A stretch of DNA of 45,997 nucleotides from Bacillota bacterium (GCA_023431215.1 JAEYXR010000010.1:1-45997); one strand, 5' to 3'; positions 16,009 to 24,275 are shown, numbered from the stretch's first letter. Notes: generated from the sequence alone by a model not told the origin. Numbers and translations: made by a program.

Positions 16009-16650
16009 TTATAGCTGCCGGACAAATTGCTGCGTTAAGTTGGTAATTCCTTCAAAGTTTCCTTGTGCAATCATTAATTTGTCCACAATGGCAGAAGCAA
16101 CGCCTACTCCCTCCACCAGCTTTAAATAATCCCGCAGGTTTTGAGCATTTACGCCACCCATTGCCAGCAAAGGCACATGGCTAATAGGAGCCTTTAACGC
16201 CTTGATATAATTGAGCCCCAGGCAATCACAGGGAAACAGTTTTATTACATCTCCGCCAAAGTTATAGGCATTCACCACCTCGCTGGGTGTCATTGCACCA
16301 GGCACACTGCCCATCTCCAGCTCCTTGGTTTTATGAATTACGGCTTTATCGCAATTGGGAGAAAGAATGTACTTTGCACCCGCAGCTTTTGCCTGCTCCA
16401 CCTCTTGACTGGTCAAAACTGTACCGGCACCCACAGCCAAGTCTTCTCCAAACCTTTGACAGATGGTATCAATTGCTTTTGTTGTGTCCCTTAAACGGGT
16501 AGAGGAGGATTGGTCATATGTAATTTCCACCAAACGTATGCCGCCATCGTACAAAGCCTGTATGGTGCTCAGCAGTTTTGTTTCATCCACACCACGAATC
16601 CCTACTACAATTTTATGCCGGGCAAGCGCCTCTTGTATTGAAAAATTCAT
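16009..16650 (-). CDS. dgoA: 2-dehydro-3-deoxy-6-phosphogalactonate aldolase (KDPG-aldolase family)
   Basis: This 213-residue class I aldolase cleaves a 2-keto-3-deoxy-6-phospho sugar acid to pyruvate and glyceraldehyde-3-phosphate. Key residues are Glu42 in LVEITYD (acid/base) and the Schiff-base Lys137 in GGDVIKLFP. GAGTVLT and SPNCDKAVI are also typical. With dgoD and dgoK beside it, the galactonate route is the likely use, but Eda-type activity on phosphogluconate cannot be excluded. I chose the ATG at 16650 because AAAGGTGG lies about eight bases before it. A GTG further upstream overlaps that ribosome site. The first residues, HKIVVGIRG, carry the usual phosphate-side arginine. Confidence 0.88.
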   Translation of the reverse strand: MNFSIQEALARHKIVVGIRGVDETKLLSTIQALYDGGIRLVEITYDQSSSTRLRDTTKAIDTICQRFGEDLAVGAGTVLTSQEVEQAKAAGAKYILSPNCDKAVIHKTKELEMGSVPGAMTPSEVVNAYNFGGDVIKLFPCDCLGLNYIKALKAPISHVPLLAMGGVNAQNLRDYLKLVEGVGVASAIVDKLMIAQGNFEGITNLTQQFVRQL

Positions 16651-16676
16651 TGCTTTATCCACCTTTTAACTGCAGG

Positions 16677-17822
16677 TTAGAAGCAGGCTTCAATCAATTC
16701 CTGAAACAGTTCCCTGCTTACCTGTCTGGGGTTTGTTTTAATATGGCCCATAGAGGTTTGAATATTATCCAGCATAGCCTCCATGTTAAAATCTTCTTTT
16801 TTTATGTACTCGTTTAAGCTGCTGGGGGCATGGATTGCTTTGCGCAGCATATCAAGCTTTTCTATTCCTGCCAGTGCAATCTCTCTGTTGCTTCTGTCTG
16901 TGGTATCCACCTTCAGCACTCTGGCAATTTCTGCATATCCATCCAGGCAAAAATCAAGGTTCAGCTTCATGGATTCTATCAGGAAAATGGCACAGGCGTC
17001 ACCATGAGGAATGTGGTAAACCGCTCCCAAAGGCTGGCCTACAATGTGTGCCAGTGTTGTGCCTGCAGAAATAGCACAGCCGGCAAAGTAGCTTCCCAGC
17101 AGCATGTTGCTTCGTGCTTTTAAATTGGTAGGGTTAAAACAGGCTTCCTCAATATTATCAACCAACAGCTCCAGTGCCTTTAGGGAATACATTTTAGAAA
17201 TAACATTGGCATTGTTAGAAACATAGGATTCTATTGCATGTACAATGGCGTCCATACCCGTTGCTGCCGTAATTTTTGCCGGCAGTCCAACTGTGGTTGC
17301 CGGGTCCAAAATAGCTACTTCTGCAATCATAGAATTATGGTAAAGAGCCTTTTTAAAGCCCTTGTTGGCATTGTAAACCACACTTACCTTAGTGGCCTCG
17401 GCTCCGGTACCTGCAGTTGTGGGCACAGCCACAAACAGCAGGGGAATTGTTGTTACTTCTCTCCCGTTAAGCTGATAGTCCTCAGCGCAGCCGCCATTTT
17501 CAGCCATCATAGATATGGTTTTGGCAGCGTCAATAACAGAACCTCCGCCTACTGCAACTACAGCATCACAACCGGCCTCTTTGCAAAGACGTGTACCTTC
17601 GTCCACAACGGTTAAATCGGGCTCGGCAACAATTTTGTCATACACTACATACTCAATATTATTAGCTTTTAAATTCTGTATAATTGTCTGTACAAAGACT
17701 GCCTGTGTGCTAAATACACACAAAAACACTTTGCTTTTTCCATACCATTTTAGCACCGAAGGCAGCTCATTAAGAGCACCTTCTCCACATAAAACACGTC
17801 TATTTGTCACAAAATCCAGCAT
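16677..17822 (-). CDS. Iron-containing (group III) alcohol dehydrogenase
   Basis: This 381-residue NAD(P)-dependent dehydrogenase of the iron-activated family shows the cofactor loop VAVGGGSVIDAAKTISMM, VPTTAGTGAEATKVSV, the metal-ligand region ATGMDAIVHAIESYVS, and a histidine-rich stretch AHIVGQPLGAVYHIPHGDA with the remaining ligands. The substrate is not apparent. In a galactonate operon it could reduce an aldehyde product or interconvert a sugar acid such as an altronate- or tagaturonate-like compound. It is the gene directly before dgoA in transcription order (14 bases apart, counted to the GTG-side region) and has an AAAGGAG ribosome site. Confidence 0.9.
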   Translation of the reverse strand: MLDFVTNRRVLCGEGALNELPSVLKWYGKSKVFLCVFSTQAVFVQTIIQNLKANNIEYVVYDKIVAEPDLTVVDEGTRLCKEAGCDAVVAVGGGSVIDAAKTISMMAENGGCAEDYQLNGREVTTIPLLFVAVPTTAGTGAEATKVSVVYNANKGFKKALYHNSMIAEVAILDPATTVGLPAKITAATGMDAIVHAIESYVSNNANVISKMYSLKALELLVDNIEEACFNPTNLKARSNMLLGSYFAGCAISAGTTLAHIVGQPLGAVYHIPHGDACAIFLIESMKLNLDFCLDGYAEIARVLKVDTTDRSNREIALAGIEKLDMLRKAIHAPSSLNEYIKKEDFNMEAMLDNIQTSMGHIKTNPRQVSRELFQELIEACF

Positions 17823-17984
17823 CTTTATCTCCTTTCAGCCTGCAGAAAGCTTCTTTGTGTTCCTGCAGGCCATAAACCGATTCTTACTCAAAAACTTCTT
17901 CTACTCTTGCACCTACAACACAAAGGTTGAATTTCACCACGCAGCCTAAACTCCGCATAAATCTTATATCCCAGAGCCAGTATG

Positions 17985-17998
17985 CCGGTTACAACCGG
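17985..17998. promoter_or_regulatory. Short palindrome upstream of the dehydrogenase gene
   Basis: CCGGTT-AC-AACCGG is a perfect 14-base palindrome in the 200-base gap between the HIT gene and the alcohol dehydrogenase gene. It could be an operator for the downstream dgo genes or a small hairpin. I see no clear promoter boxes next to it. The same gap also has GCCTGCAG / CTGCAGGC inverted arms near the dehydrogenase start. Confidence 0.25.
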
Positions 17999-18022
17999 AG
18001 AAGCTGACAGCACTTTAAAAAG

Positions 18023-18445
18023 CTATTTTATCTCTGCTATGTATGCCGCAATCTTACCCGCAGCTGTAATCAATTCATCTTCAGAAGGAAATGCCGCGTT
18101 GCCGTTCATATCAAACTGGCCGCCCCAGCAAAACTCCCCTTTTTTCTTTGGAACAACATGATAATGCAAATGAGGTACACCGTCGCCAAAAATACCATAG
18201 TTAATCTTATCGGCCGCATAAATATCACTAATTGCCTTTGCTACTGTAGCAACGTCCTGAGAAAAAGCAGAAAGCTCCTCCTTGTTCAACTGAAAAAGCT
18301 CGGTTTTATGCTCACGATAAGCAACAACACAGCGTCCGGGGAAATTTTGATTACGTACCAAATAAACGTGAGAAACCGATAAGTCACAAACCGGAATCAT
18401 TAACTCATTTAATTTCTCTTTTTTTTCACAGTAAAAGCAATCCAT
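18023..18445 (-). CDS. HIT-family nucleotide-binding hydrolase
   Basis: This 140-residue histidine-triad protein has the catalytic motif PHLHYHVVPK (His92, His94, His96). HIT proteins hydrolyse or transfer nucleotidyl groups, acting for example on AMP-N or dinucleoside polyphosphates. The N-terminal CFYCEKK resembles the zinc-binding cysteine pair of some HIT proteins, but the later zinc histidines are not obvious. Its position between the transporter genes and the dgo enzymes is odd, since no HIT step is known in galactonate breakdown. It could be a housekeeping gene caught in the operon, or act on a nucleotide-activated sugar. The start follows AAAGGAG. Confidence 0.88.
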   Translation of the reverse strand: MDCFYCEKKEKLNELMIPVCDLSVSHVYLVRNQNFPGRCVVAYREHKTELFQLNKEELSAFSQDVATVAKAISDIYAADKINYGIFGDGVPHLHYHVVPKKKGEFCWGGQFDMNGNAAFPSEDELITAAGKIAAYIAEIK

Positions 18446-18474
18446 TTTTTACTCCTTTAGAAATGACAATTTGG

Positions 18475-19977
18475 TTAAGCGTTAGCGGTATCTGCCGCTC
18501 TCTTTCTGTCTTTATATTGCTTGTAAATAGGAACAACGATAGAAAACACACTTAGCACCAGCAAAATAACGCAGATGGGCTTGGTGTAAAATAGGCTGAA
18601 ATTGTTACCGCCCAGTGGAATCGCCCGTCGGAAATTGGCCTCGGCCATTTTGCCAAGCAACATACCCAAAATGATTGGGCCAAGGGGAAAGTCCATTTTG
18701 CGGAAGATAAAGCCTACAACACCGCTGATGGCCATAACAATTAAATCTACATAGGAGGAGTTCATAGAATAGGCGCCAATAGAGCACAAAATAAGAATAG
18801 TTAGCCAAATAATTTCTTTGCGGATATTTAACAGATGGCTGCTAAATTTGGCAGATGCCAGGCCAATTATCAGGATAACCACATAGGCCAGCATCATCAG
18901 CACCATAAACTTCAGTACAAATGCTCTGTTTTCAGTAAACAATGCCGGGCCGGGGTCCATGCCGTACATCATTAAAGAACCCAAGAGCACAGCAGAAACA
19001 GATTCTCCCGGAACACCCAGTGTCATCATGGTAACCAATGCACCTCCCATGCAGGCATTGTTTGCCAGACATGTTGATGCTACTCCTTCAATAGAGCCCT
19101 TACCAAACTCTTCCGGTTTTTTTGATATCTTTCTAGACTGGTCCCAGCCAATCATACCTGCAATATCACCGCCGGTGCCGGGAATAGCACCTACAATAAC
19201 CGAAATAACAGTAGTAATGAGCGAACCCGGCATACAGCGTAACATTTCATGGCGGGTGGGCAGAATTCGGCCCATCTCAACAGAACTAACCTTTGTATCA
19301 TCATTTGTGCCATCAAACATTTGTGCAAGCACTTCACCAAGGCCAAACAACCCAATCATTACGGGAATAAAAGAAATGCCGTCCATAATGTCTACAATAC
19401 CCATTGTAAAGCGAGGCACACCATACATAGGGTCAGAGCCCACGGTTGCCAGCAGCATACCAAAAACACCGGTGACCAAACCTTTGAGCAGAGACTTTTG
19501 AGACACACTGATCATCATCGTTAAGCCAAAGAGTGCCAGCGCAAAAAACTCAGCAGGGCCAAATTTTAATGCAAATCTTGCAAGTGGAAAAGCTGCAACA
19601 ATCAGCACCAAGGTGCCAAGCCATCCGCCAATGCAGGAAAAAATAGTATTTAACCCCAGGGCAAGTCCAGCCTTACCCTGTTGTGTCATAGCATAACCGT
19701 CAAAGGTTGTGGCAATAGAGGCGGGTGTGCCGGGGGTATTGATAAGAATGGCCGAAATACCACCGGAGAAAATTCCTGCATTAAAAACACCAATTAGCAT
19801 GGCAAAACCCTGCTCTGCAGGCAGCCAAAAGGTAAGGGGAGTTAACAACGCAACTCCCATTGTTGCAGATAATCCCGGAAGAATACCAATGATATATCCC
19901 GCTACGGTACCTACCCCCAGATAAAATAAGACCATTGGCTGCAAGCAACCAACCAACGCTTGAATCCATTCTGACAT
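18475..19977 (-). CDS. tctA: Tripartite tricarboxylate transporter, large membrane subunit TctA
   Basis: This 500-residue integral membrane protein of the TctA family is full length and has about 11-12 hydrophobic segments. Family marks are GIILPGLSATMGVALLTPLTF-type N-terminal residues (seen here as GILPGLSATMGVALLTPL), INTPGTPASIATTFDGY, and the second-half repeat GAIPGTGGDIAGMIGWDQ with TLGVPGESVSAVLLG. TctA is the solute pathway. It works with TctB and the extracellular binding protein TctC, driven by an ion gradient. I chose the ATG at 19977, eight bases after AAGGAG, rather than a GTG nine bases upstream. In this operon it most likely imports galactonate or a related acid sugar. Confidence 0.93.
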   Translation of the reverse strand: MSEWIQALVGCLQPMVLFYLGVGTVAGYIIGILPGLSATMGVALLTPLTFWLPAEQGFAMLIGVFNAGIFSGGISAILINTPGTPASIATTFDGYAMTQQGKAGLALGLNTIFSCIGGWLGTLVLIVAAFPLARFALKFGPAEFFALALFGLTMMISVSQKSLLKGLVTGVFGMLLATVGSDPMYGVPRFTMGIVDIMDGISFIPVMIGLFGLGEVLAQMFDGTNDDTKVSSVEMGRILPTRHEMLRCMPGSLITTVISVIVGAIPGTGGDIAGMIGWDQSRKISKKPEEFGKGSIEGVASTCLANNACMGGALVTMMTLGVPGESVSAVLLGSLMMYGMDPGPALFTENRAFVLKFMVLMMLAYVVILIIGLASAKFSSHLLNIRKEIIWLTILILCSIGAYSMNSSYVDLIVMAISGVVGFIFRKMDFPLGPIILGMLLGKMAEANFRRAIPLGGNNFSLFYTKPICVILLVLSVFSIVVPIYKQYKDRKRAADTANA

Positions 19978-19989
19978 GCAGCACACTCC

Positions 19990-20436
19990 TTAGTTTAAAA
20001 TAATTTTAAAAACACTGGCAAAAATGTAAAATAGGCCAAAAGACATAATAGTTGAATAAATAACGGAAAACTTCCAGCTGAGTTTAAGAAGCCAGGACAT
20101 TGCCAGCAAAAACACTAAGGTCAGCGGAATGAAGTGAACAAGCTTCCACAAAGCAATATATAAGCTGAATATCATCAATGTGCCGATAATCAGTCGGATT
20201 CCAGGTTTGTTTTGTTCATCAATAGAAAAGTAGGACTTGGGATGAGCAATTCCGGCAATAATTAGGCCAACGGACATTACGGCAACAATGATTGTAAGCA
20301 TCCTGGGAAAAAAACCTGCATCTATACCGCCTTTTAGACCAACGGAAGCTAGCTGCATTCCCATACTATAAAAAGCACCACAGATTACAAGCATAATTGT
20401 ACCGAAAATTACGTCGGCATTTAAAAATTTTTTCAT
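19990..20436 (-). CDS. tctB: Tripartite tricarboxylate transporter, small membrane subunit TctB
   Basis: This 148-residue protein has four predicted membrane helices: DVIFGTIMLVICGAFYSMG, a FFPRMLTIIVAVMSVGLIIAG segment, a central LIIGTLMIFSLYIALWKL and a C-terminal SVIYSTIMSFGLFYIFASV. GIDAGFFPRM is typical of TctB (DUF1468-like) proteins. Its role is to support TctA, and sequence conservation in this family is low. The ATG at 20436 follows GGGGGA. A longer in-frame start would lie within the upstream hairpin region. It ends 12 bases before tctA. Confidence 0.88.
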   Translation of the reverse strand: MKKFLNADVIFGTIMLVICGAFYSMGMQLASVGLKGGIDAGFFPRMLTIIVAVMSVGLIIAGIAHPKSYFSIDEQNKPGIRLIIGTLMIFSLYIALWKLVHFIPLTLVFLLAMSWLLKLSWKFSVIYSTIMSFGLFYIFASVFKIILN

Positions 20437-20484
20437 ATATTTTCCCCCATAGGTAATCGGCGTTTGGAGTGGAAATTCTGTTAG

Positions 20485-20526
20485 AAGGGATACCAAGGGA
20501 CTAAAATAGCCCGCACGGTATCCCTT
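20485..20526 (-). terminator. Intergenic hairpin between tctC and tctB
   Basis: AAGGGATACC (20485-20494) pairs perfectly with GGTATCCCTT (20517-20526). It lies just after the tctC stop in transcription order. Without a long T tract, it is more likely a partial terminator or an RNA-stabilising structure that raises binding-protein expression over the membrane subunits. Confidence 0.6.
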
Positions 20527-20540
20527 TGCTATGTATTTGT

Positions 20541-21560
20541 TTAGCTCAATTCCAAAGAAGGAATCAAGGTAGAGTACATTTTGTACTGTTCCATAACAAA
20601 TTTGGTAAATTCTTCAGAATCACGATACTTAACGGTCAGTCCCTTGTTCGAGGTAAAGTCCTGGTAAGGCTTGCCCTCTACGCCTGCTTTTACTGCTGCT
20701 TCCAACACAGAAACAATTTCAGGATCTACGCCCTTGGGAGCATACAAGCCAACCCAGGTAGAGTAGTTTACGTCAAATCCCTGCTCTTTTGCAGTGGGAA
20801 CATCAGGATATACAGGGCTGCGCTCATCGCCCAAAATGGCCAGAATCTTCAGGTCGCCAGAGTCTACGCCGGCCGCGGCAGCCAGTACTCCTATGACCAG
20901 AACATCAGCGTGGTTTCCCATAACTGCGGTGCAGGCAGGACCTGAACCATCAAAAGGCACATAGTTAAACTCAATACCGGCAGCCTGAGCCAAAACCTCA
21001 GAACCAACATGCATGGTAGAGCCTGCACCAGAGGTTGCGTTGCGTACCTTGCCGGGGTTCTGCTTGCAGTACTCAACAAACTCTTCAAGAGTGTTATAAG
21101 GCGCATCTCCCTTTACAATCACAGCTGAGGGGGTTTCGCAGGCGCCACCCAGGAACACCATATCTTCGGGAGTAACGGGAGAAAGTCCCAAGGAGCTTAC
21201 CATTGCAATTTCTGCTGGGCAGATACCAATGGTGTAACCATCGGCAGGCTGCTCGCGGACATATTGGAAAGCAACCGCACCGGAAGCACCGGCCTTGTTG
21301 GAACAGACAACCGGTACACCCAACTCTTGCTCCATTACCTGTGCAATCAAACGACCTGTAGAATCGGATTCTCCGCCGGGCGCTGCCTGAATAATGAGAT
21401 TAATTTGCTTGGTTGGAAATTTGCTACTGCTGCTGGTGGATGGTGCACTGCTTGTTGCAGTGTTGCCGGATGCCGGTGCCGAAGAGGTACTGCCACCTCC
21501 ACATGCAGCCATGGTTAAAATCAGTGCCGATGCCATAACAATTGCCAATAGTTTTTTCAT
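20541..21560 (-). CDS. tctC: Tripartite tricarboxylate transporter, substrate-binding lipoprotein TctC
   Basis: This 339-residue secreted binding protein has a lipoprotein signal peptide (KKLLAIVMASALILTMAAC, lipidated Cys20) followed by a Ser/Thr/Ala-rich linker, as expected for a Gram-positive lipoprotein. The mature domain shows the TctC/Bug family marks: KQINLIIQAAPGGESDSTGR, ELGVPVVCSNKAGASGAVA, TSGAGSTMHVGSE and FVPFDGSG-type residues (here NYVPFDGSGPACT). It captures an organic acid outside the cell and delivers it to TctAB. It is the first gene of the operon and has a near-perfect AAGGAGG ribosome site. The ligand is inferred from the dgo context. Confidence 0.92.
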   Translation of the reverse strand: MKKLLAIVMASALILTMAACGGGSTSSAPASGNTATSSAPSTSSSSKFPTKQINLIIQAAPGGESDSTGRLIAQVMEQELGVPVVCSNKAGASGAVAFQYVREQPADGYTIGICPAEIAMVSSLGLSPVTPEDMVFLGGACETPSAVIVKGDAPYNTLEEFVEYCKQNPGKVRNATSGAGSTMHVGSEVLAQAAGIEFNYVPFDGSGPACTAVMGNHADVLVIGVLAAAAGVDSGDLKILAILGDERSPVYPDVPTAKEQGFDVNYSTWVGLYAPKGVDPEIVSVLEAAVKAGVEGKPYQDFTSNKGLTVKYRDSEEFTKFVMEQYKMYSTLIPSLELS

Positions 21561-21945
21561 CTCTTGTTCCTCCTTTTACTTCATAGCAGAATAGTGTACT
21601 TGTTCATTTGAAGTTTGCTATTTTACAATTTGAATATGATTATTTGTGGTGCTTAAGCAAAACCTGTTTATATACATATTCATTTTTTAAACAGACCACT
21701 TCTTCTGTCCTCACAAAAATACCATATCATTTTACCTAATTCAAGTGCCTTTAATCCTTTTTGTAGAAAGAAATAGAATAAAATTACACTTGTTATGTTA
21801 CTATACAATACATGTTCTTTTTTATTTTCTATTAATCTATCTTTTTTAAAATATTTTTTATAGATGTACATAACATGTATATTGACTTGTTGCTTTTGTT
21901 GGTATATACTAACATTTAGAATTGACAAACTACTACCTCATGTAA
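21561..21945. other. Divergent intergenic region between tctC and the GntR-LacI regulator
   Basis: These 385 AT-rich bases contain the regulator promoter/operator at 21882-21914. Several weak minus-strand promoter candidates for tctC are visible (for example TTGAAT, 17 bases, TATTTT, with boxes near 21722-21745), and I cannot choose between them. A partly symmetric TGTTTATATACA at 21665-21676 resembles the operator core and could be a second binding site on the tctC side. An 82-codon minus-strand open frame here has no ribosome site and a low-complexity product, so I do not call it. Confidence 0.5.
21882..21914 (+). promoter_or_regulatory. Promoter with overlapping palindromic operator of the GntR-LacI regulator
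   Basis: TTGACT (21882-21887) and TATACT (21905-21910) are separated by 17 bases, a strong promoter match. The -10 box lies inside TGTTGGTATATACTAACA (21897-21914), an 18-base palindrome broken by one mismatch pair. A regulator bound there would block RNA polymerase, which fits autoregulation by the downstream gene. Confidence 0.7.
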
Positions 21946-23079
21946 ATGATAAAGCAGGTGATTTACTTGGGACACAAAAGCAACTATCGTTATGAGCATA
22001 TTTTTGAAGAACTGCAAAGGGACATTGTGAATAAAAAGTATTCTGTTGACAGTTTTCTTCCTTCTGAAAGTGAAATATGTGCAGCCTTTGGTGTAAAAAG
22101 AGGCACTGTCAGAAAAGCATTGGATATGCTGGTGCAGGAAGGCCTAATTGAAAAGGTGCCGGGTGTGGGTTCAAAGGTTACCACCCCTGGCCACATTACC
22201 CAGCAACCCACAGCCATCAAATCCTCTTTGGCATCATCGGAGATGCGAACCATTGCTTTGGTGGCATCAGATTCTTCAGATAATCCACGTACGCTTTCAC
22301 AGCCCTTTTACGCTGATTTGTTTCATCATATAGAAATGGAGTGCAGAAAGCACAACTGTCAGTTGATTTATGCCTCCAATACCCAAGACGACGCCTTGGA
22401 GACATTTTTAAATAATCACAGTTTCTGCTCCATCGTGTTTGTATCCAGGACCTCAGAATCCAGCCTGAAAATTGCCAATCGCTGCAATGTGCCCATTATC
22501 TTGGTGAATGAGCGGTACAAAGGCTATACTTCTATCTCCTACGACGGTGTGCAGGGTGGGTATTCTGTTATAGAACACCTGGTAAAAAACGGGCACCGTA
22601 ATATTGGTTTTATAACCGGCCCAGATACTTATTTTTCCTCCTGCGACCGCTTATTGGGATGTTATAGTGCCATTAACGCTTTTGGACTTACCATCCCCAA
22701 AACAAACTATATTGCAGGAAACTGGGAATTTCAGAGCGGTTATGAATGCGCAAAAAAATTGTTTATGCAGTATAAGCCAATGGATCGACCCACCGCTATT
22801 TTTGCTTTTAACGATATGATGAGTATCGGTGCTATAAAAGCATTGCAGGATATGGGATATTCTGTTCCGGATGATGTCAGCGTTATAGGGTTTGACAACA
22901 TGGAAGAGCTTAAATTTACCCATACCAACCTTACAACTGTAGATACAAACATTGCAGAAATGGCCAAGGTCATTGTTCGTTTTGCCTCTCATACAGATTT
23001 TGTTTCGGACCTTACAGGTTTAAAGGTAAAAGTAGACACTACCTTAATTGTTCGTGATACAGTAAAAAAAATAAATTAA
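21946..23079 (+). CDS. GntR-LacI hybrid transcription regulator (AraR-like)
   Basis: This 377-residue repressor-type protein has an N-terminal GntR winged helix (about 15-82: LPSESEICAAFGVKRGTVRK, then LVQEGLIEKVPGVGSKV) and a C-terminal LacI/periplasmic-binding-like sensor domain (about 100-375). Sensor marks are VPIILVNERYKGYTSISYD, GHRNIGFITGP, AIFAFNDMMSIGAIKAL and SVIGFDNMEEL. This architecture is that of AraR and its relatives. It is divergent from tctC, so it probably controls the galactonate operon and itself. The ATG at 21946 has no clear ribosome site. An in-frame TTG at 21967 is preceded by AGCAGGTGA and would give a protein seven residues shorter, so the start is uncertain. Confidence 0.9.
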   Translation: MIKQVIYLGHKSNYRYEHIFEELQRDIVNKKYSVDSFLPSESEICAAFGVKRGTVRKALDMLVQEGLIEKVPGVGSKVTTPGHITQQPTAIKSSLASSEMRTIALVASDSSDNPRTLSQPFYADLFHHIEMECRKHNCQLIYASNTQDDALETFLNNHSFCSIVFVSRTSESSLKIANRCNVPIILVNERYKGYTSISYDGVQGGYSVIEHLVKNGHRNIGFITGPDTYFSSCDRLLGCYSAINAFGLTIPKTNYIAGNWEFQSGYECAKKLFMQYKPMDRPTAIFAFNDMMSIGAIKALQDMGYSVPDDVSVIGFDNMEELKFTHTNLTTVDTNIAEMAKVIVRFASHTDFVSDLTGLKVKVDTTLIVRDTVKKIN

Positions 23080-23090
23080 AAAATATAAAA

Positions 23091-23121
23091 TAAACACCTC
23101 TGACATAGCCGGAGGTGTTTA
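23091..23121 (+). terminator. Hairpin after the GntR-LacI regulator
   Basis: TAAACACCTC (23091-23100) pairs perfectly with GAGGTGTTTA (23112-23121) around an 11-base loop, 11 bases after the stop codon. The tail ACTTTATATG has no long T run on this strand. The AT-rich run before it could serve the opposite direction. Confidence 0.65.
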
Positions 23122-23327
23122 CTTTATATGTGGGTAAAACCCGATTTATCAGGCTTGCCTTAAAGTCAAAAATGTTACTTGCTGCCTGCTATTTTTACAT
23201 CGTTTTGTCGGTGGCAATTACGTATATACAGCATTTTAAAATACAGCATAGTGTCAGCCGTTTTTCAACCTAAACCCGTCTGCTTATTGCAAGCCTTTCT
23301 TATAACTAAAATGCTGCAACGTACCTT

Positions 23328-24170
23328 TTGTGTGCTTATGACACCCCGCCACATGTCATCGAGCCACAATTTCCCGGTGCATACGAAAATCTTGTTTCCC
23401 TTTGTGATTGTTGGGACAAAGACCTGCTGTATGATAACAGAGACGAAATTATCATGCTTATAGAAACCATCAGTAAGTGCCACAAAGGTGCTGTTGGTTA
23501 TCTTTATGCTGCTGGTTCACTGCTTACCGAACTGCAAATGACAGTTTCTGACGCTGTAGACAGCCAAAAAATCATTCGTTTTGCCAAAAATATGGCTCAA
23601 AAGGAATTCTCACGCCGCAAAGACCATCGCGGGCAGGAAAAAGTCCGTCTTCTTTCTGCTGTTACTAACAAAGGTCCTGTATTATTTAATGAAACAGTTG
23701 AGGCCCTTGCCCCCAAGCTTTTTGTAATTGATGATAACTGGGGTGTCGCCTCTCATCAACTATTGAGCGAACTGCGCCGTCTTGCGCTGGAGTCTGGTTG
23801 GGATATTATTTCCTGCTGCTGCCCGTTATTTCCCTTTACCAAAATTGATCATCTTTTTATTCCCGAGCTTGGTCTGGGCTTTGTAACACGTAACAAGTTC
23901 CACGAAATTACCGTACCCGCCTACCGAACCATCCACGCACGCCGGTTTACCGATATGGATAAGGTGACCTCACGCAAGCATCGTATCTCCTTTTTGCAAA
24001 AGGCTGCCCGCAACATGATTGACGAAGCTTCAAGCCTTATTGCAGAAGCCAAAACTCTCCATGATGAATTGGAACAGCATTATATTACCGCAATGGATTT
24101 TCCACGGGTGGATGCAGTTTGTGATAAGATTGTAAGAGAGTTTGAAAATTACATCAAAGACAGAAACTAG
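23328..24170 (+). pseudogene. 5'-truncated relic of a two-domain P-loop ATPase (PRK06851-like)
   Basis: The 280-codon open frame opens with a TTG and reads AYDTPPHVIEPQFPGAYENL. That is the internal segment which, in full-length members of about 370 residues, follows the first P-loop domain. The first P-loop is absent. The second half also lacks its P-loop: the expected glycine-rich GTGKST position reads FVIDDNWGVASHQ. The rest of the second half is recognisable, including HLFIPELGLGFVTRNKFHEIT and the closing LHDELEQHYITAMDFPRVD. In the 248 bases upstream, FVGGN (23204-23218) in another frame may be a relic of the family's N-terminal GGN motif. I infer a decayed ATPase. A genuinely short, non-ATP-binding variant is the alternative. 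Confidence 0.5.
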
Positions 24171-24181
24171 TGACAGCATAG

Positions 24182-24214
24182 AAAACAGGCTGCAACCAAA
24201 ATGCAGCCTGTTTT
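24182..24214. terminator. Bidirectional terminator
   Basis: AAAACAGGCTGCA (24182-24194) pairs perfectly with TGCAGCCTGTTTT (24202-24214) around a seven-base loop, with A and T runs on either side. It lies between converging genes and can serve both strands. Confidence 0.85.
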
Positions 24215-24245
24215 ATGCACAAATATGAATTATATATCCTATGAG

Positions 24246-24275
24246 GCAGCGTCTTTTTTGGTGACAAGACGCTGC
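24246..24275. terminator. Second hairpin between converging genes
   Basis: GCAGCGTCTT (24246-24255) pairs with AAGACGCTGC (24266-24275), followed by TTTTAT on the plus strand. It lies 11 bases beyond the stop codon of the minus-strand lactonase and probably acts together with the adjacent hairpin. Confidence 0.65.

Noticed and set aside
18475..21560. Genuine citrate/tricarboxylate uptake operon
   Set aside because: No citrate-lyase, fumarase or two-component TctDE genes nearby, and the neighbours are galactonate enzymes.
21680..21928. 82-codon minus-strand open frame upstream of tctC
   Set aside because: Lysine/tyrosine/phenylalanine-rich low-complexity product across a region that carries the divergent promoter. 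No ribosome site.
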